Shown: positions 7,374-14,028 of the stretch, piece by piece
Layout: every line of letters starts with the position of its first letter
Numbering within the stretch: the stretch's first letter is position 1
Source: JBOGED01 sp050743625
GTDB lineage: Bacteria; Actinomycetota; Nitriliruptoria; Euzebyales; Egibacteraceae
Direction: 5' to 3'
Assembly (NCBI GenBank): GCA_050743625.1
Contig: JBOGED010000337.1
Span: forward strand, 1-21,081
DNA length: 21,081 nucleotides
The notes under the pieces: model-generated
What the model was told of the DNA's origin: nothing
Database searches by the model: none
The model's input: only the letters and a program-made list of their open reading frames with translations
Position numbers and translations under genes: made by a program

Positions 7374-7492
7374 ATCCCCGGATGGGCCGCAGAGCGTCTT
7401 CACCTTCCCCCACCCGGGCGCCCAGGCCCGCTGTGAGGCCGTGCGACCTCGCATGGTCGCCGGACGGCCGCCTGATCGCCTCGGCCTCCTAA
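7374..7492 (+). pseudogene. Degenerate PD40/TolB propeller fragment
   Basis: Two blocks match the intact PD40 lipoprotein gene at 10242-11195. The block near 7374-7404 resembles 10648-10678 (SPDGPQSVFTF against SPDGSQLVFTY). The block 7441-7490 resembles 10769-10818 at about 80% of bases (CDLAWSPDGRLIASAS then TAA, against CDPAWSPDGRLIAFAS). The two blocks are in different frames and about 60 bases of the intervening sequence are missing. This is a decayed partial copy, either of the neighbouring gene or of a paralogue. The stretch 7493-7691 after it has no convincing gene. Confidence 0.6.
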
Positions 7493-7691
7493 CGTCAGCT
7501 CGGGACGACTTCTTGATGAATGCGGACATGTTCGGAGTCCGCCAGATAACCGACTCCTTGCTCGAGCACCAACCCGCCTCGGCCATCCCACTCACCTGTC
7601 GTCGACCGCTTCAACCGACCCGGCCGCGCCATCGTCGAACGGATGGCGTGGGGCTTGGTCCGACGGAGTGTGGCGTGCGATCGTGCCGCGC

Positions 7692-8596
7692 ATGGATCAC
7701 GGCCTCGGGATCGCCGAGCAACTACGCCGCGTGGGGCATCGGTTCGCGCAAGGCGCGCTTCACCATTACCTGTACCTGGATCACCATCCATTCGAGTTCA
7801 CCTCCAACGCCGGGCTCACGGTGGAGTTCCTTGCCAAAGCGATCGTCGCGGCCGACAAGCCCGACAAGATTTTTGAGAAGCCACTGACTGAAAGCGAGCG
7901 CGACGTGCTGGCCGCGCCGTCAGCCGGCCGCCGCCGGTTGACAGGCGACGAGACAAAGAGGGCGCGTGAGTCGCTCGCCGCGAAGCACACGATCAAGGCA
8001 CGTCCAGCCCTCGACGAAGCCCGAAAGCTAGTGGAAGATCGGGGTATCACGCTCGACACAGAAGGAGCGAAGCGCCTACTCCAGGCAAGGAACGCCGTCC
8101 TTCACCTGGGCGATAAGCCGATCGAGCCGATCGAAGACCTCGCCCGGATCTTCGTCCCGCTGGCTGAGCAGCTCTGGGCAGCGCTCGCTCGCGACCCAAC
8201 CGAGCTGTGGGGCGACCTGGCGGAGGCGGTCGCTGGAGTGGGCAAGGACTGGGACTACCCCCATTGGGATGCGACCCGACGGATCGCCCAGGCCCGAAAC
8301 CGGTGGTCCGAACTCGGCGTGACTGCCATGAACCGTCGCAGCCATCTTGTCGGGCGAAGCGCGGACGCTCGATGCCCGGCCTGTGGCTTCGACGCGCATC
8401 GCTCGATCCAGCCGCCCGGCTCCGCACCGGAGGGTCTCGTAACGCGCCCGAGCGGGCCAACGAGCCGGTGTGCGTGCTCGACTGCCTCGCCTGTGGCCTC
8501 GTCCTCTACGGGGAGGATCAGCTCCGTGCAGCGGGCGTGCCCGCTCCCCATAAGGCTGCCTGCCAGCTCCAGACGAGAAGTAGGGTGGACGAGTGA
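7692..8596 (+). pseudogene. HEPN-motif protein with C-terminal zinc ribbon, frameshifted
   Basis: From ATG 7692 the main frame reads a helical protein with GLTVEFLAKAIVAA (41-54) and QARNAVLHLG (131-140). Arg133, Asn134 and His138 fit the RNxxxH signature of HEPN domains, which are often RNases in toxin, defence or RNA-processing systems. A zinc ribbon begins at Cys228/Cys231 (RCPACGFDA). Its second half, DCLACGLVLYGEDQLRAAG, lies in another frame and ends at the TGA 8594-8596, so an indel between about 8395 and 8445 splits the ribbon. The unshifted frame runs to 8609 with implausible sequence. No good ribosome site is visible; GTG 7668 is an alternative start. No nucleotidyltransferase partner is adjacent. 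HEPN assignment rests on motif reading. Confidence 0.6.
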
Positions 8597-8609
8597 TGCC
8601 GTTGCGTGA

Positions 8610-8786
8610 AGCGCGTGGCTGTGACGGATGAGCCTTGTATTGGTGACAATCTGCGGTGCTGGCGGCGGCGGCGGCGGTTACAGCCAAGATGAGCTGGCCG
8701 CAGTGCGGGATAGAGCGTCAGTGTGGGCCGGAAGCTGGAGCAAGACGATGAGACGGCAGAGCAACGCTCGGGCGTCCGGTTAGAGT
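8610..8786. other. Gene-free stretch with a short GGC tract
   Basis: No credible reading frame on either strand. The only feature is a (GGC)5 tract at 8661-8677. It separates two converging pseudogenes. Confidence 0.6.
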
Positions 8787-9040
8787 TTAGGGTCGCTGTA
8801 CAAGCTGGAGCGAGCGCTCGAGGCCAGGCCCGCCCAATTTGGACGCGGTCCTGCTCGTAACGATCCCGGCTTGCTCGGCACGAGCGATCTCCCGAGCTAT
8901 GGTCGGCGGGGACGTCCTACGTGGCTGGCGAGATCGCTGAGGGAGAACTCGCGGTCAGGATAAAGTAGGACCAGCGTCAGCAGCCGACCTTGCGTCCTGG
9001 ATCGCAGCAGCGGCAGGAGCGGTGGAGGGCCAACTTTCAT
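8787..9040 (-). pseudogene. Winged-helix transcriptional regulator remnant, frameshifted
   Basis: An ATG at 9040 opens a frame reading MKVGPPPLLPLLRSRTQGRL, then LLTLVLLYPDREFSLSDLASHVG, the first helices of an ArsR/MarR-like winged helix. It meets a TAG at once after a GGGG run (8908-8911). In the next frame the recognition-helix region continues naturally as TSPPTIAREIARAEQAGIVTSR, giving a typical N-terminal domain of small actinobacterial HTH proteins, some of which also carry a nucleotidyltransferase domain. The tail after residue about 70 (ASKLGGPGLERS) no longer looks like the family and ends at TAA 8787-8789. So there is a one-base frameshift and a lost or replaced C-terminus. Confidence 0.65.
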
Positions 9041-9072
9041 AAACTGAACGTTAGCTAACGTGTTATGAAAGT
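9033..9072. promoter_or_regulatory. Double palindrome at the start of the HTH remnant
   Basis: ACTTTCATAA (9033-9042) is exactly inverted at 9063-9072. Between them lies a perfect 14-base palindrome, ACGTTAGCTAACGT (9048-9061). The left arm includes the start codon of the minus-strand HTH remnant; the right arm creates a mirrored ATG on the plus strand with no good gene behind it. This looks like an autoregulatory operator that has outlived its regulator. Confidence 0.65.
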
Positions 9073-9105
9073 CAGTGGACCGGTTCCCCGGGGTCTACGA
9101 GGCGG

Positions 9106-10088
9106 CTACCGCTCGATCGACGTGAGTTGCTCACGCATGCCGTACGCGCCAACGGTGATCATGGCGTCGATCAGGTCGAGGCAGCGACGCCTGAGGTCGG
9201 GGTCGTCCGCGTGTAGAGGCGGAGCAGGACAGCGAAGGCTTGATGCGCCTCAGCGGTCGCGTGCGTCGCGATATCGCCCTCCTCGTCGCCGCGCGCATCG
9301 AGCCACCGTTCGCACAGCATCAGAGCGGTGTCAGGCAACTGGCTGCAGGACGTCTCGAGCATCTGGAAGAGCGTCGTGACCTTGTCCTTGGCTGCTGGGC
9401 TGTCCGCGTACGCCTGGAACAGACCTCGGTACAGCGGGAGCCGGGTATCACTCAGCTTCCAAAGCGCCCTGGCCTTCGCTAGCGGTCAGATCCAGATGCA
9501 TCGATTTCTCGGCGAGTTCGGCGAGGACACGGCGCGCGTCATTGGGATGGCCGCGTACCAGCACCTGGAGCCGGACAGTCACCAGGTCTTCGAGCAGAGG
9601 CTCGCTGATCGTCTCGACGGAGACGAGCTGGAGCAACCCGTACACGGCCTCATTGTCGGTCTCGGTCCACTCGTGCGTGCAGTAGTCGAACTCTCGATCC
9701 CTGCCTCCCTTCAGGTCCTCCGCCAAGAATTCCTCGAAGGACAACCGCCGGGAGTCATGCGCAAGGTCACGTAGCCGCTCGGCGGCCACCTGTGAGACGA
9801 AGACGCAGCGCTCACCCGATCTCAACCTCTGCTCAAAATGGCGAAGAACCCCCTCCTTCGCCAACGCCGCGACCGTCCAGAAATCAGATGTACGCTGCCG
9901 CTTGGCCTGGTGCCACTCGACCCCTCAGGAGTGTCGAGCCGGAACTCGGCTCCTTCCCCTGCGGCGCCCGGGAACTCGATGCGGAGACGCTCAGCCGTCC
10001 CTTCCAGGACACGCAGCATCTGGAGCACCGTCCAGCCGCGCTCGTACCGTACGCCGACCTTGGCGGCAGGGCCTCCTGGTAATGGCAT
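9106..10088 (-). pseudogene. Remnant of a large nuclease-ATPase (Avs/STAND-like) gene
   Basis: Reading from ATG 10088 (GGGAG seven bases upstream) gives MPLPGGPAAKVGVRYERGWT, then LRVLEGTAERLRIEF and EGAEFRLDTPEG. After a frameshift at a CCCC run (9921-9924) it continues VEWHQAKRQ and ALAKEGVLRHF. The pattern of acidic residues followed by QAKRQ resembles the PD-(D/E)xK nuclease domain (DUF4297/Cap4 type) at the N-terminus of big antiphage ATPases. After ELAEKSMHLDLTA (near 9480) the frame changes to KARALWKLSDTRLPLYRGLF and a helical C-terminus; a third lesion near 9210 leads to DPDLRRRCLDLIDAMITVGAYG and TAG at 9106-9108. No P-loop ATPase is present, so the middle appears deleted. Family identity is my inference from pattern memory. 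Confidence 0.55.
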
Positions 10089-10091
10089 CAC

Positions 10092-10241
10092 GAAACTCCC
10101 GGATCACGACCAGCAGCCTACTCGCCCGCGTGTGAAGGCCTGAAGCCAGCCTTGTAGTCAACCTGGGCACGATCAAACGCGGCCTCGAACGGCGCCCTAT
10201 CCGTCATACTTCGCAGCCTCACCGTCTAGAGGGGAGGGCTT
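10092..10241. other. Spacer before the PD40 lipoprotein gene
   Basis: No gene or strong repeat is visible. It contains the GAGGGGAGGG ribosome site (10229-10238) of the next gene and should hold its promoter; I see no clear -35/-10 pair. Confidence 0.5.
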
Positions 10242-11195
10242 ATGCGCCGCTCGTTGCACCCGCTCGTGGCTGTCCTGCTCATGTTGGCGGCCGGCTGCAA
10301 CGCCGCTCCCCCGCCACCGCCTTCTGAGCGGGAGCAAGCGCCGAGCAGCGCCGCCGAGCAAGAGCTCGGGCCCGTGGAGCTGCCGACGGATGACGACCGG
10401 ATCGTGTTCACGTCGGATCGGGACGGGAACTTCGACGTCTACGTGATGAACGGGGACGGCAGCGACGTCACCAACCTCACCCGCAGGGAGGAGGGAGACG
10501 CGAGCTACCCGGTCTACTCGCCGGACGGCGAGTTGGTCGCGTTCACGGGAGACTTCGAGGGTCAGGGCGTCTATGTGATGAGCGCCGACGGCACCGGTAT
10601 GCGCAAGGTCTTTGGCGGTGAGGGTCTGTTGGAGAATCCGGACTGGTCCCCGGACGGGTCGCAGCTCGTCTTCACCTACACCGACCCTGGCGCGCAGGCC
10701 CCCGCCGTGTCGATCGTCGAGCTTGACGGTTCGGGCCTGCGCGTGCTGTTCGACCAACCGAGAGGCTCGTGCGATCCGGCCTGGTCGCCAGACGGGCGCC
10801 TGATCGCCTTCGCCTCTTGCGTCGGCTCAGGCGACGACTTGTACGTGATGAACGCCGACGGGTCGGGAGCCCGCCAGCTCACCGATACCCCCTTGTTCGA
10901 GTATCAGCCTGTCTGGTCTCCGGACGGCGAAGAGCTGGTCTTCGCTCGGGGAGGGCTCGATGACCTCGACCTGTTCGTCATGAGCTTGGACGGCTCGAAC
11001 ACACGCCAGCTCGTCGACAGGCCAGGAAGTGACCAGCAACCCGCCTGGTCTCCGGATGGGGAGCTGATCGTGTTCGCCGCGGGAGCGGCTGGCCAGAGCA
11101 GCGTCTTCGTGGTCAGCGCCGAGGGCGGCGAGCCGCGGGACGTCACGCCCGATGGCGGCGGCGACACGCCGTCCTGGGTCCCCTCAGCCGAATAG
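10242..11195 (+). CDS. TolB-like PD40 beta-propeller lipoprotein
   Basis: A 317-residue exported lipoprotein. The signal peptide (MRRSLHPLVAVLLML) ends in the lipobox LAAGC with Cys19 as the lipidated residue. A Pro/Ser/Glu-rich spacer follows (about 20-48). The rest is a six-unit beta-propeller of PD40 repeats, each with a SPDG turn: YSPDGELVAF, WSPDGSQLVF, WSPDGRLIAF, WSPDGEELVF, WSPDGELIVF, plus VYVMNGDGS-type partner strands. Such proteins usually act as surface or periplasmic-side protein-binding scaffolds; the partner is unknown, and it is not expected to be the Gram-negative Tol-Pal TolB. The ATG follows a strong GAGGGGAGGG. It ends 9 bases before lipA, so they may share a transcript. 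A decayed piece of a related gene lies at 7374-7492. Confidence 0.85.
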   Translation: MRRSLHPLVAVLLMLAAGCNAAPPPPPSEREQAPSSAAEQELGPVELPTDDDRIVFTSDRDGNFDVYVMNGDGSDVTNLTRREEGDASYPVYSPDGELVAFTGDFEGQGVYVMSADGTGMRKVFGGEGLLENPDWSPDGSQLVFTYTDPGAQAPAVSIVELDGSGLRVLFDQPRGSCDPAWSPDGRLIAFASCVGSGDDLYVMNADGSGARQLTDTPLFEYQPVWSPDGEELVFARGGLDDLDLFVMSLDGSNTRQLVDRPGSDQQPAWSPDGELIVFAAGAAGQSSVFVVSAEGGEPRDVTPDGGGDTPSWVPSAE

Positions 11196-11204
11196 ACTCG
11201 CCGG

Positions 11205-12194
11205 GTGACATTGATCATCCCGGAGGGCGCGACCCGGCTGACCGTAGTCGGGGTCCCCTCGATCGCGCAACGCAAGCCGCCGTGGTTGAAGCATCGGGTG
11301 CCAATGGCGGGGCCCAACTACCGGGCGCTGAAGCAAACGATGCGAGGCTTGCGGCTCAACACGGTCTGTGAGGAAGCCGCCTGCCCGAACATCCACGAGT
11401 GTTGGGAGGACCGCGAGGCGAGCTTTCTGATCGGGGGCCACGACTGCACGCGCCGCTGCGGGTTCTGCAACATCGCGACCGGCAAACCGGCGGGCTACGA
11501 CACCGACGAACCTCGCCGCGTTGCCGAGGCGATCGCGGCCATGGGCCTCGACTTCGCGGTGGTCACTGGAGTGGCGCGGGACGACCTTGCGGACGGCGGA
11601 GCGTGGTTGTTCGCCGAGACGCTCCGGCAGGTCAAGGCCCGCATCCCCACCTGCGGCGTCGAGCTGCTGATCCCCGACTTCCGCAGCGACCTCGACGCGC
11701 TGCGCCAGGTCACGGAGGCCGCTCCAGAGGTCTTGTCACACAACCTTGAGACTGTCCGGCGCCTCTTCCGCCACATCCGCCCCGCGTTCACCTATGACGG
11801 CAGTCTCGGTCTTCTCGAGCGGGCACGCGCGTGGCTGCCGCAACATTGCGCGACGAAGTCCAACGTGATCCTGGGCATGGGTGAGACCGAGCATGAGGTC
11901 CTCGAGGGGATGCGGGACCTGCGCGCCGTGGGGGTACAGATCCTCACGATCGGCCAATACCTTCAGCCGACGCACCGCCACCTCGCGCTGCAACGCTACG
12001 TCGCACCTGATGAGTTCATCCGATACGCCGAGTACGGGCGCGAGCTGGGCTTCGACCATGTCGAGGCGGGTCCCCTCGTGCGCTCCTCGTACCGCGCCGG
12101 CCGCCAAGCGCAAGACGCGGGCGTGTGGCGAAGGCCAGGTTTGGCTGACCCGTCGACGCCGGTAGGCTCGACCGGTCATGAGCTTTCCTCTTAG
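11205..12194 (+). CDS. lipA: Lipoyl synthase LipA
   Basis: Radical SAM enzyme of 329 residues that inserts two sulfur atoms into the protein-bound octanoyl group made by LipB. The auxiliary-cluster cysteines are Cys55, Cys60 and Cys66 (CEEAACPNIHEC). The radical SAM cluster cysteines are Cys81, Cys85 and Cys88 (CTRRCGFCNI). Further family motifs are GLDFAVVTGVARDDLADGGA, SHNLETV, SNVILGMGETEHEV, TIGQYLQPTHRHL, and the C-terminal RSSYRA whose serine closes the auxiliary cluster. The start is a GTG nine bases after the PD40 gene stop, with no strong ribosome site, suggesting translational coupling. Its stop lies inside the following mscS gene (17-base overlap). Separated here from lipB, its usual neighbour. 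Confidence 0.95.
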   Translation: MTLIIPEGATRLTVVGVPSIAQRKPPWLKHRVPMAGPNYRALKQTMRGLRLNTVCEEAACPNIHECWEDREASFLIGGHDCTRRCGFCNIATGKPAGYDTDEPRRVAEAIAAMGLDFAVVTGVARDDLADGGAWLFAETLRQVKARIPTCGVELLIPDFRSDLDALRQVTEAAPEVLSHNLETVRRLFRHIRPAFTYDGSLGLLERARAWLPQHCATKSNVILGMGETEHEVLEGMRDLRAVGVQILTIGQYLQPTHRHLALQRYVAPDEFIRYAEYGRELGFDHVEAGPLVRSSYRAGRQAQDAGVWRRPGLADPSTPVGSTGHELSS

Positions 12195-13236
12195 CCTTCT
12201 CGCTCAGGCCGCCGATCCCTCCTGCGGGGACAGCGGCTCACAATCGATCTGCGAGCTCATCTCTCGCCTCGGTTTCTCCGGGGTCGCACCCCTTGCCGGC
12301 AACGTGATCCCCGCCGCGCTGAGCGTCCTGCTGATCCTCGTCGTCGCGTTCGTGGCGAACCGGCTCATCCGCCGGTTGATCCGCAGGTTCGTGCGGGACG
12401 TGAGGGAGCAGGGACTCGCGAAGCTTGGGGCGCTACGGCTCGGCCCGCTCGCCCGCACCGGACCGATCGACCTGGCGCGGACCACGATGCGAACCGAGAC
12501 GGTCGGGACCGTGTTGCGTAGCGTCTCGACGGTCGTCATCTACACGATCGCCGGCGTGCTCGCCCTCAATGAGCTGGGGTTGCAGATCGGCCCGCTCATC
12601 GCCGGAGCGGGCATCGTCGGGGTCGCGCTGGGCTTCGGCGCCCAGAGCCTGGTAAAGGACTTCCTGTCAGGCATCTTCATCCTCTTGGAGGATCAGTACG
12701 GCGTCGGCGACGTGGTCGACCTAGGCGAGGGGGAGACGCCGGTGACGGGCGTCGTGGAGTCAGTGACCTTGCGGGTCACACGGCTGCGTGACGTGATGGG
12801 CACCGTCTGGTACATCCCCAACGGCGAGATCCGCGCCGTGGGGAACAAGAGCCATCAATGGGCCCGATCCCTTATCGACGTCGGCGTTGCCTACGACACG
12901 GACATCCGGCACGCCGAGGCCGTGATCCAGCGGGTGGCCGAGAGCGTGTGGTCCGTGCAGCCCTGGTCGTCGATGATTCTGGAGAAGCCCGAGGTGTGGG
13001 GCGTGGAGGACCTCGGGCCCAGCGAGGTGGTGATCCGATTGGTCGTCAAGACTGAGCCGGCTCGCCAGTTCGAGGTCAACCGAGAGCTGCGCGCGCGGAT
13101 CAAAGAGGCCTTCGACCAAGAGGGGATCGAGATCCCCTTTCCCCAAACCACCGTATGGCACCGCCACGAGGATGAGCGGAACGGAGCCGTGGCCGAGAAG
13201 CCTTCGCGCCCGAAGAGTCGCCGCCCGACGCGGTGA
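12178..13236 (+). CDS. MscS-family mechanosensitive channel
   Basis: A 352-residue small-conductance mechanosensitive channel homologue of the inner membrane, which releases solutes on osmotic downshock. TM1 lies about 44-63, TM2 about 111-130 and the pore-lining TM3 about 137-155, with the conserved GAGIVGVALGFGAQSLVKDFLSG glycine/alanine-rich packing helix. The beta domain begins at EDQYGVGDVV and contains VWYIPNGEIRAVGN; the cytosolic alpha-beta domain runs to about 325, and a basic tail (KPSRPKSRRPTR) ends the protein. ATG 12178 lies inside lipA, giving a 17-base overlap and probable coupled translation. It converges on the DUF3105 gene with only three bases between stops. Confidence 0.92.
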   Translation: MSFPLSLLAQAADPSCGDSGSQSICELISRLGFSGVAPLAGNVIPAALSVLLILVVAFVANRLIRRLIRRFVRDVREQGLAKLGALRLGPLARTGPIDLARTTMRTETVGTVLRSVSTVVIYTIAGVLALNELGLQIGPLIAGAGIVGVALGFGAQSLVKDFLSGIFILLEDQYGVGDVVDLGEGETPVTGVVESVTLRVTRLRDVMGTVWYIPNGEIRAVGNKSHQWARSLIDVGVAYDTDIRHAEAVIQRVAESVWSVQPWSSMILEKPEVWGVEDLGPSEVVIRLVVKTEPARQFEVNRELRARIKEAFDQEGIEIPFPQTTVWHRHEDERNGAVAEKPSRPKSRRPTR

Positions 13237-13239
13237 GGC

Positions 13240-13755
13240 CTACGCGGGGTCACCCACGCCCTGGTCGCAGGGGGCGCCAGGCTCGGGTGTTTGCGGACCA
13301 TTCGCGAACTCGTCGACGAAGGATGCCAGCTGCGGGTCCGCCGCACTCTCGACCTGCAGTTGCTTCCCCCACGCCGAGGCCACGACGGGAGCGGGCAGGC
13401 CCTGGTAGGGAGTGACGAGGACGTAGGGCTGCGCAGCGAGCGACTGGAGCGTCTCGACCTGATCCGCGGGAAGGTCGGGGGCGTAGGTGATCCAGACCGC
13501 GCCGTGCTCCATCGAGTGGACGGCGGTCTCCTTGGGAACCAGCTCGTCGTAGAACCCGCAGTTCTGCCAGACGGGGTTGTGCGGGCCCCCAACGGGTGGG
13601 TCCTGCGGGTAGTCGATGTTGCCCTCGACGTGGTCACGGCTGGTGACCTCGAACGTCTGGACGCCCTCGACACGGGGAGCGGCGCCAGTGCCCGCGCAGC
13701 TGGCCGCCGTCAAGGCAAGGAGCGCGGCGACTCGCATCACTCTTGGCAAGCGCAT
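13240..13755 (-). CDS. DUF3105 lipoprotein
   Basis: A 171-residue secreted lipoprotein. The N-terminal signal (MRLPRVMRVAALLALTAASC) gives Cys20 as the lipidation site. The mature part carries the DUF3105 pattern: SRDHVEGNIDYPQDPPVGGPHN (residues 39-60), VWQNCGFYDELVP, and AVHSMEHGAVWITYAP. His42, His59, Cys66, His80 and His84 are the conserved polar set and could bind a metal, though no activity is established to my knowledge. The ATG follows AAGGAGG about ten bases upstream. It is transcribed away from glnA and converges on mscS. Confidence 0.88.
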   Translation of the reverse strand: MRLPRVMRVAALLALTAASCAGTGAAPRVEGVQTFEVTSRDHVEGNIDYPQDPPVGGPHNPVWQNCGFYDELVPKETAVHSMEHGAVWITYAPDLPADQVETLQSLAAQPYVLVTPYQGLPAPVVASAWGKQLQVESAADPQLASFVDEFANGPQTPEPGAPCDQGVGDPA

Positions 13756-13855
13756 CTGCGTTCGGCCTCCTTCGCCGCCCGCGGCTTTCCGGGCTTCGAT
13801 GCAAGGATCAATCCGGGCTTTTCACCATACACCCGTCTGTGAGTAGTCTCCAGGC

Positions 13856-13893
13856 GTAACAGAGCGGAAACGCGAGAGCAATAATCGGGTCAC
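13856..13893 (+). promoter_or_regulatory. GlnR-type operator upstream of glnA
   Basis: GTAAC (13856-13860), GAAAC (13867-13871), GCAAT (13878-13882) and GTCAC (13889-13893) lie at exact 11-base intervals. The first two match the actinobacterial GlnR a-site/b-site consensus GTnAC-n6-GnAAC; the second pair is weaker. It is 136 bases before the glnA start, where GlnR boxes of nitrogen genes are found. This predicts control by nitrogen supply. The matching promoter -10 would lie near 13900-13915. Confidence 0.7.
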
Positions 13894-13937
13894 CGCCCAG
13901 GCGTACTCTCGTGGTCAGACGACGAGGGCGGCGGCGA

Positions 13938-13993
13938 GGGCCCCGATGCGTCGACAGCATCGAGGCCCAAATCCCCAGCTCCTGCTGGGGGCC
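13938..13993 (+). promoter_or_regulatory. glnA leader with two competing hairpins
   Basis: Hairpin 1 pairs 13938-13949 with 13957-13968 (12 pairs, one mismatch, 7-base loop). Hairpin 2 pairs CCCCAGC (13973-13979) with GCTGGGG (13984-13990), loop TCCT. GGCCC at 13964-13968, the right foot of hairpin 1, is also complementary to GGGCC at 13989-13993, so extending hairpin 2 would open hairpin 1. Both precede the AAAGGAG ribosome site at 14017-14023. This may be an attenuator or an untranslated regulatory RNA; I recognise no known riboswitch class. Confidence 0.5.
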
Positions 13994-14028
13994 AAGGCGA
14001 GGGACCGACGACACACAAAGGAGCAGCG

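Noticed and set aside
7493..7691. Short frames on both strands between the PD40 fragment and the HEPN gene
   Set aside because: Some pieces look vaguely protein-like (GVGYLADSEHVRIHQEVV on the minus strand), but none has a start, ribosome site or recognisable domain.
8661..8677. (GGC)5 tract
   Set aside because: Short GC trinucleotide runs are common in such DNA; no sign of function.
9065..9379. Plus-strand frame starting at the mirrored ATG
   Set aside because: No plausible protein after the first residues, and it lies antisense to the nuclease-ATPase remnant, which reads coherently.
12891..13673. 260-codon minus-strand frame across mscS and the DUF3105 gene
   Set aside because: Shadow frame rich in Ser/Arg/Pro; the DUF3105 frame has a signal peptide, lipobox and conserved motifs.
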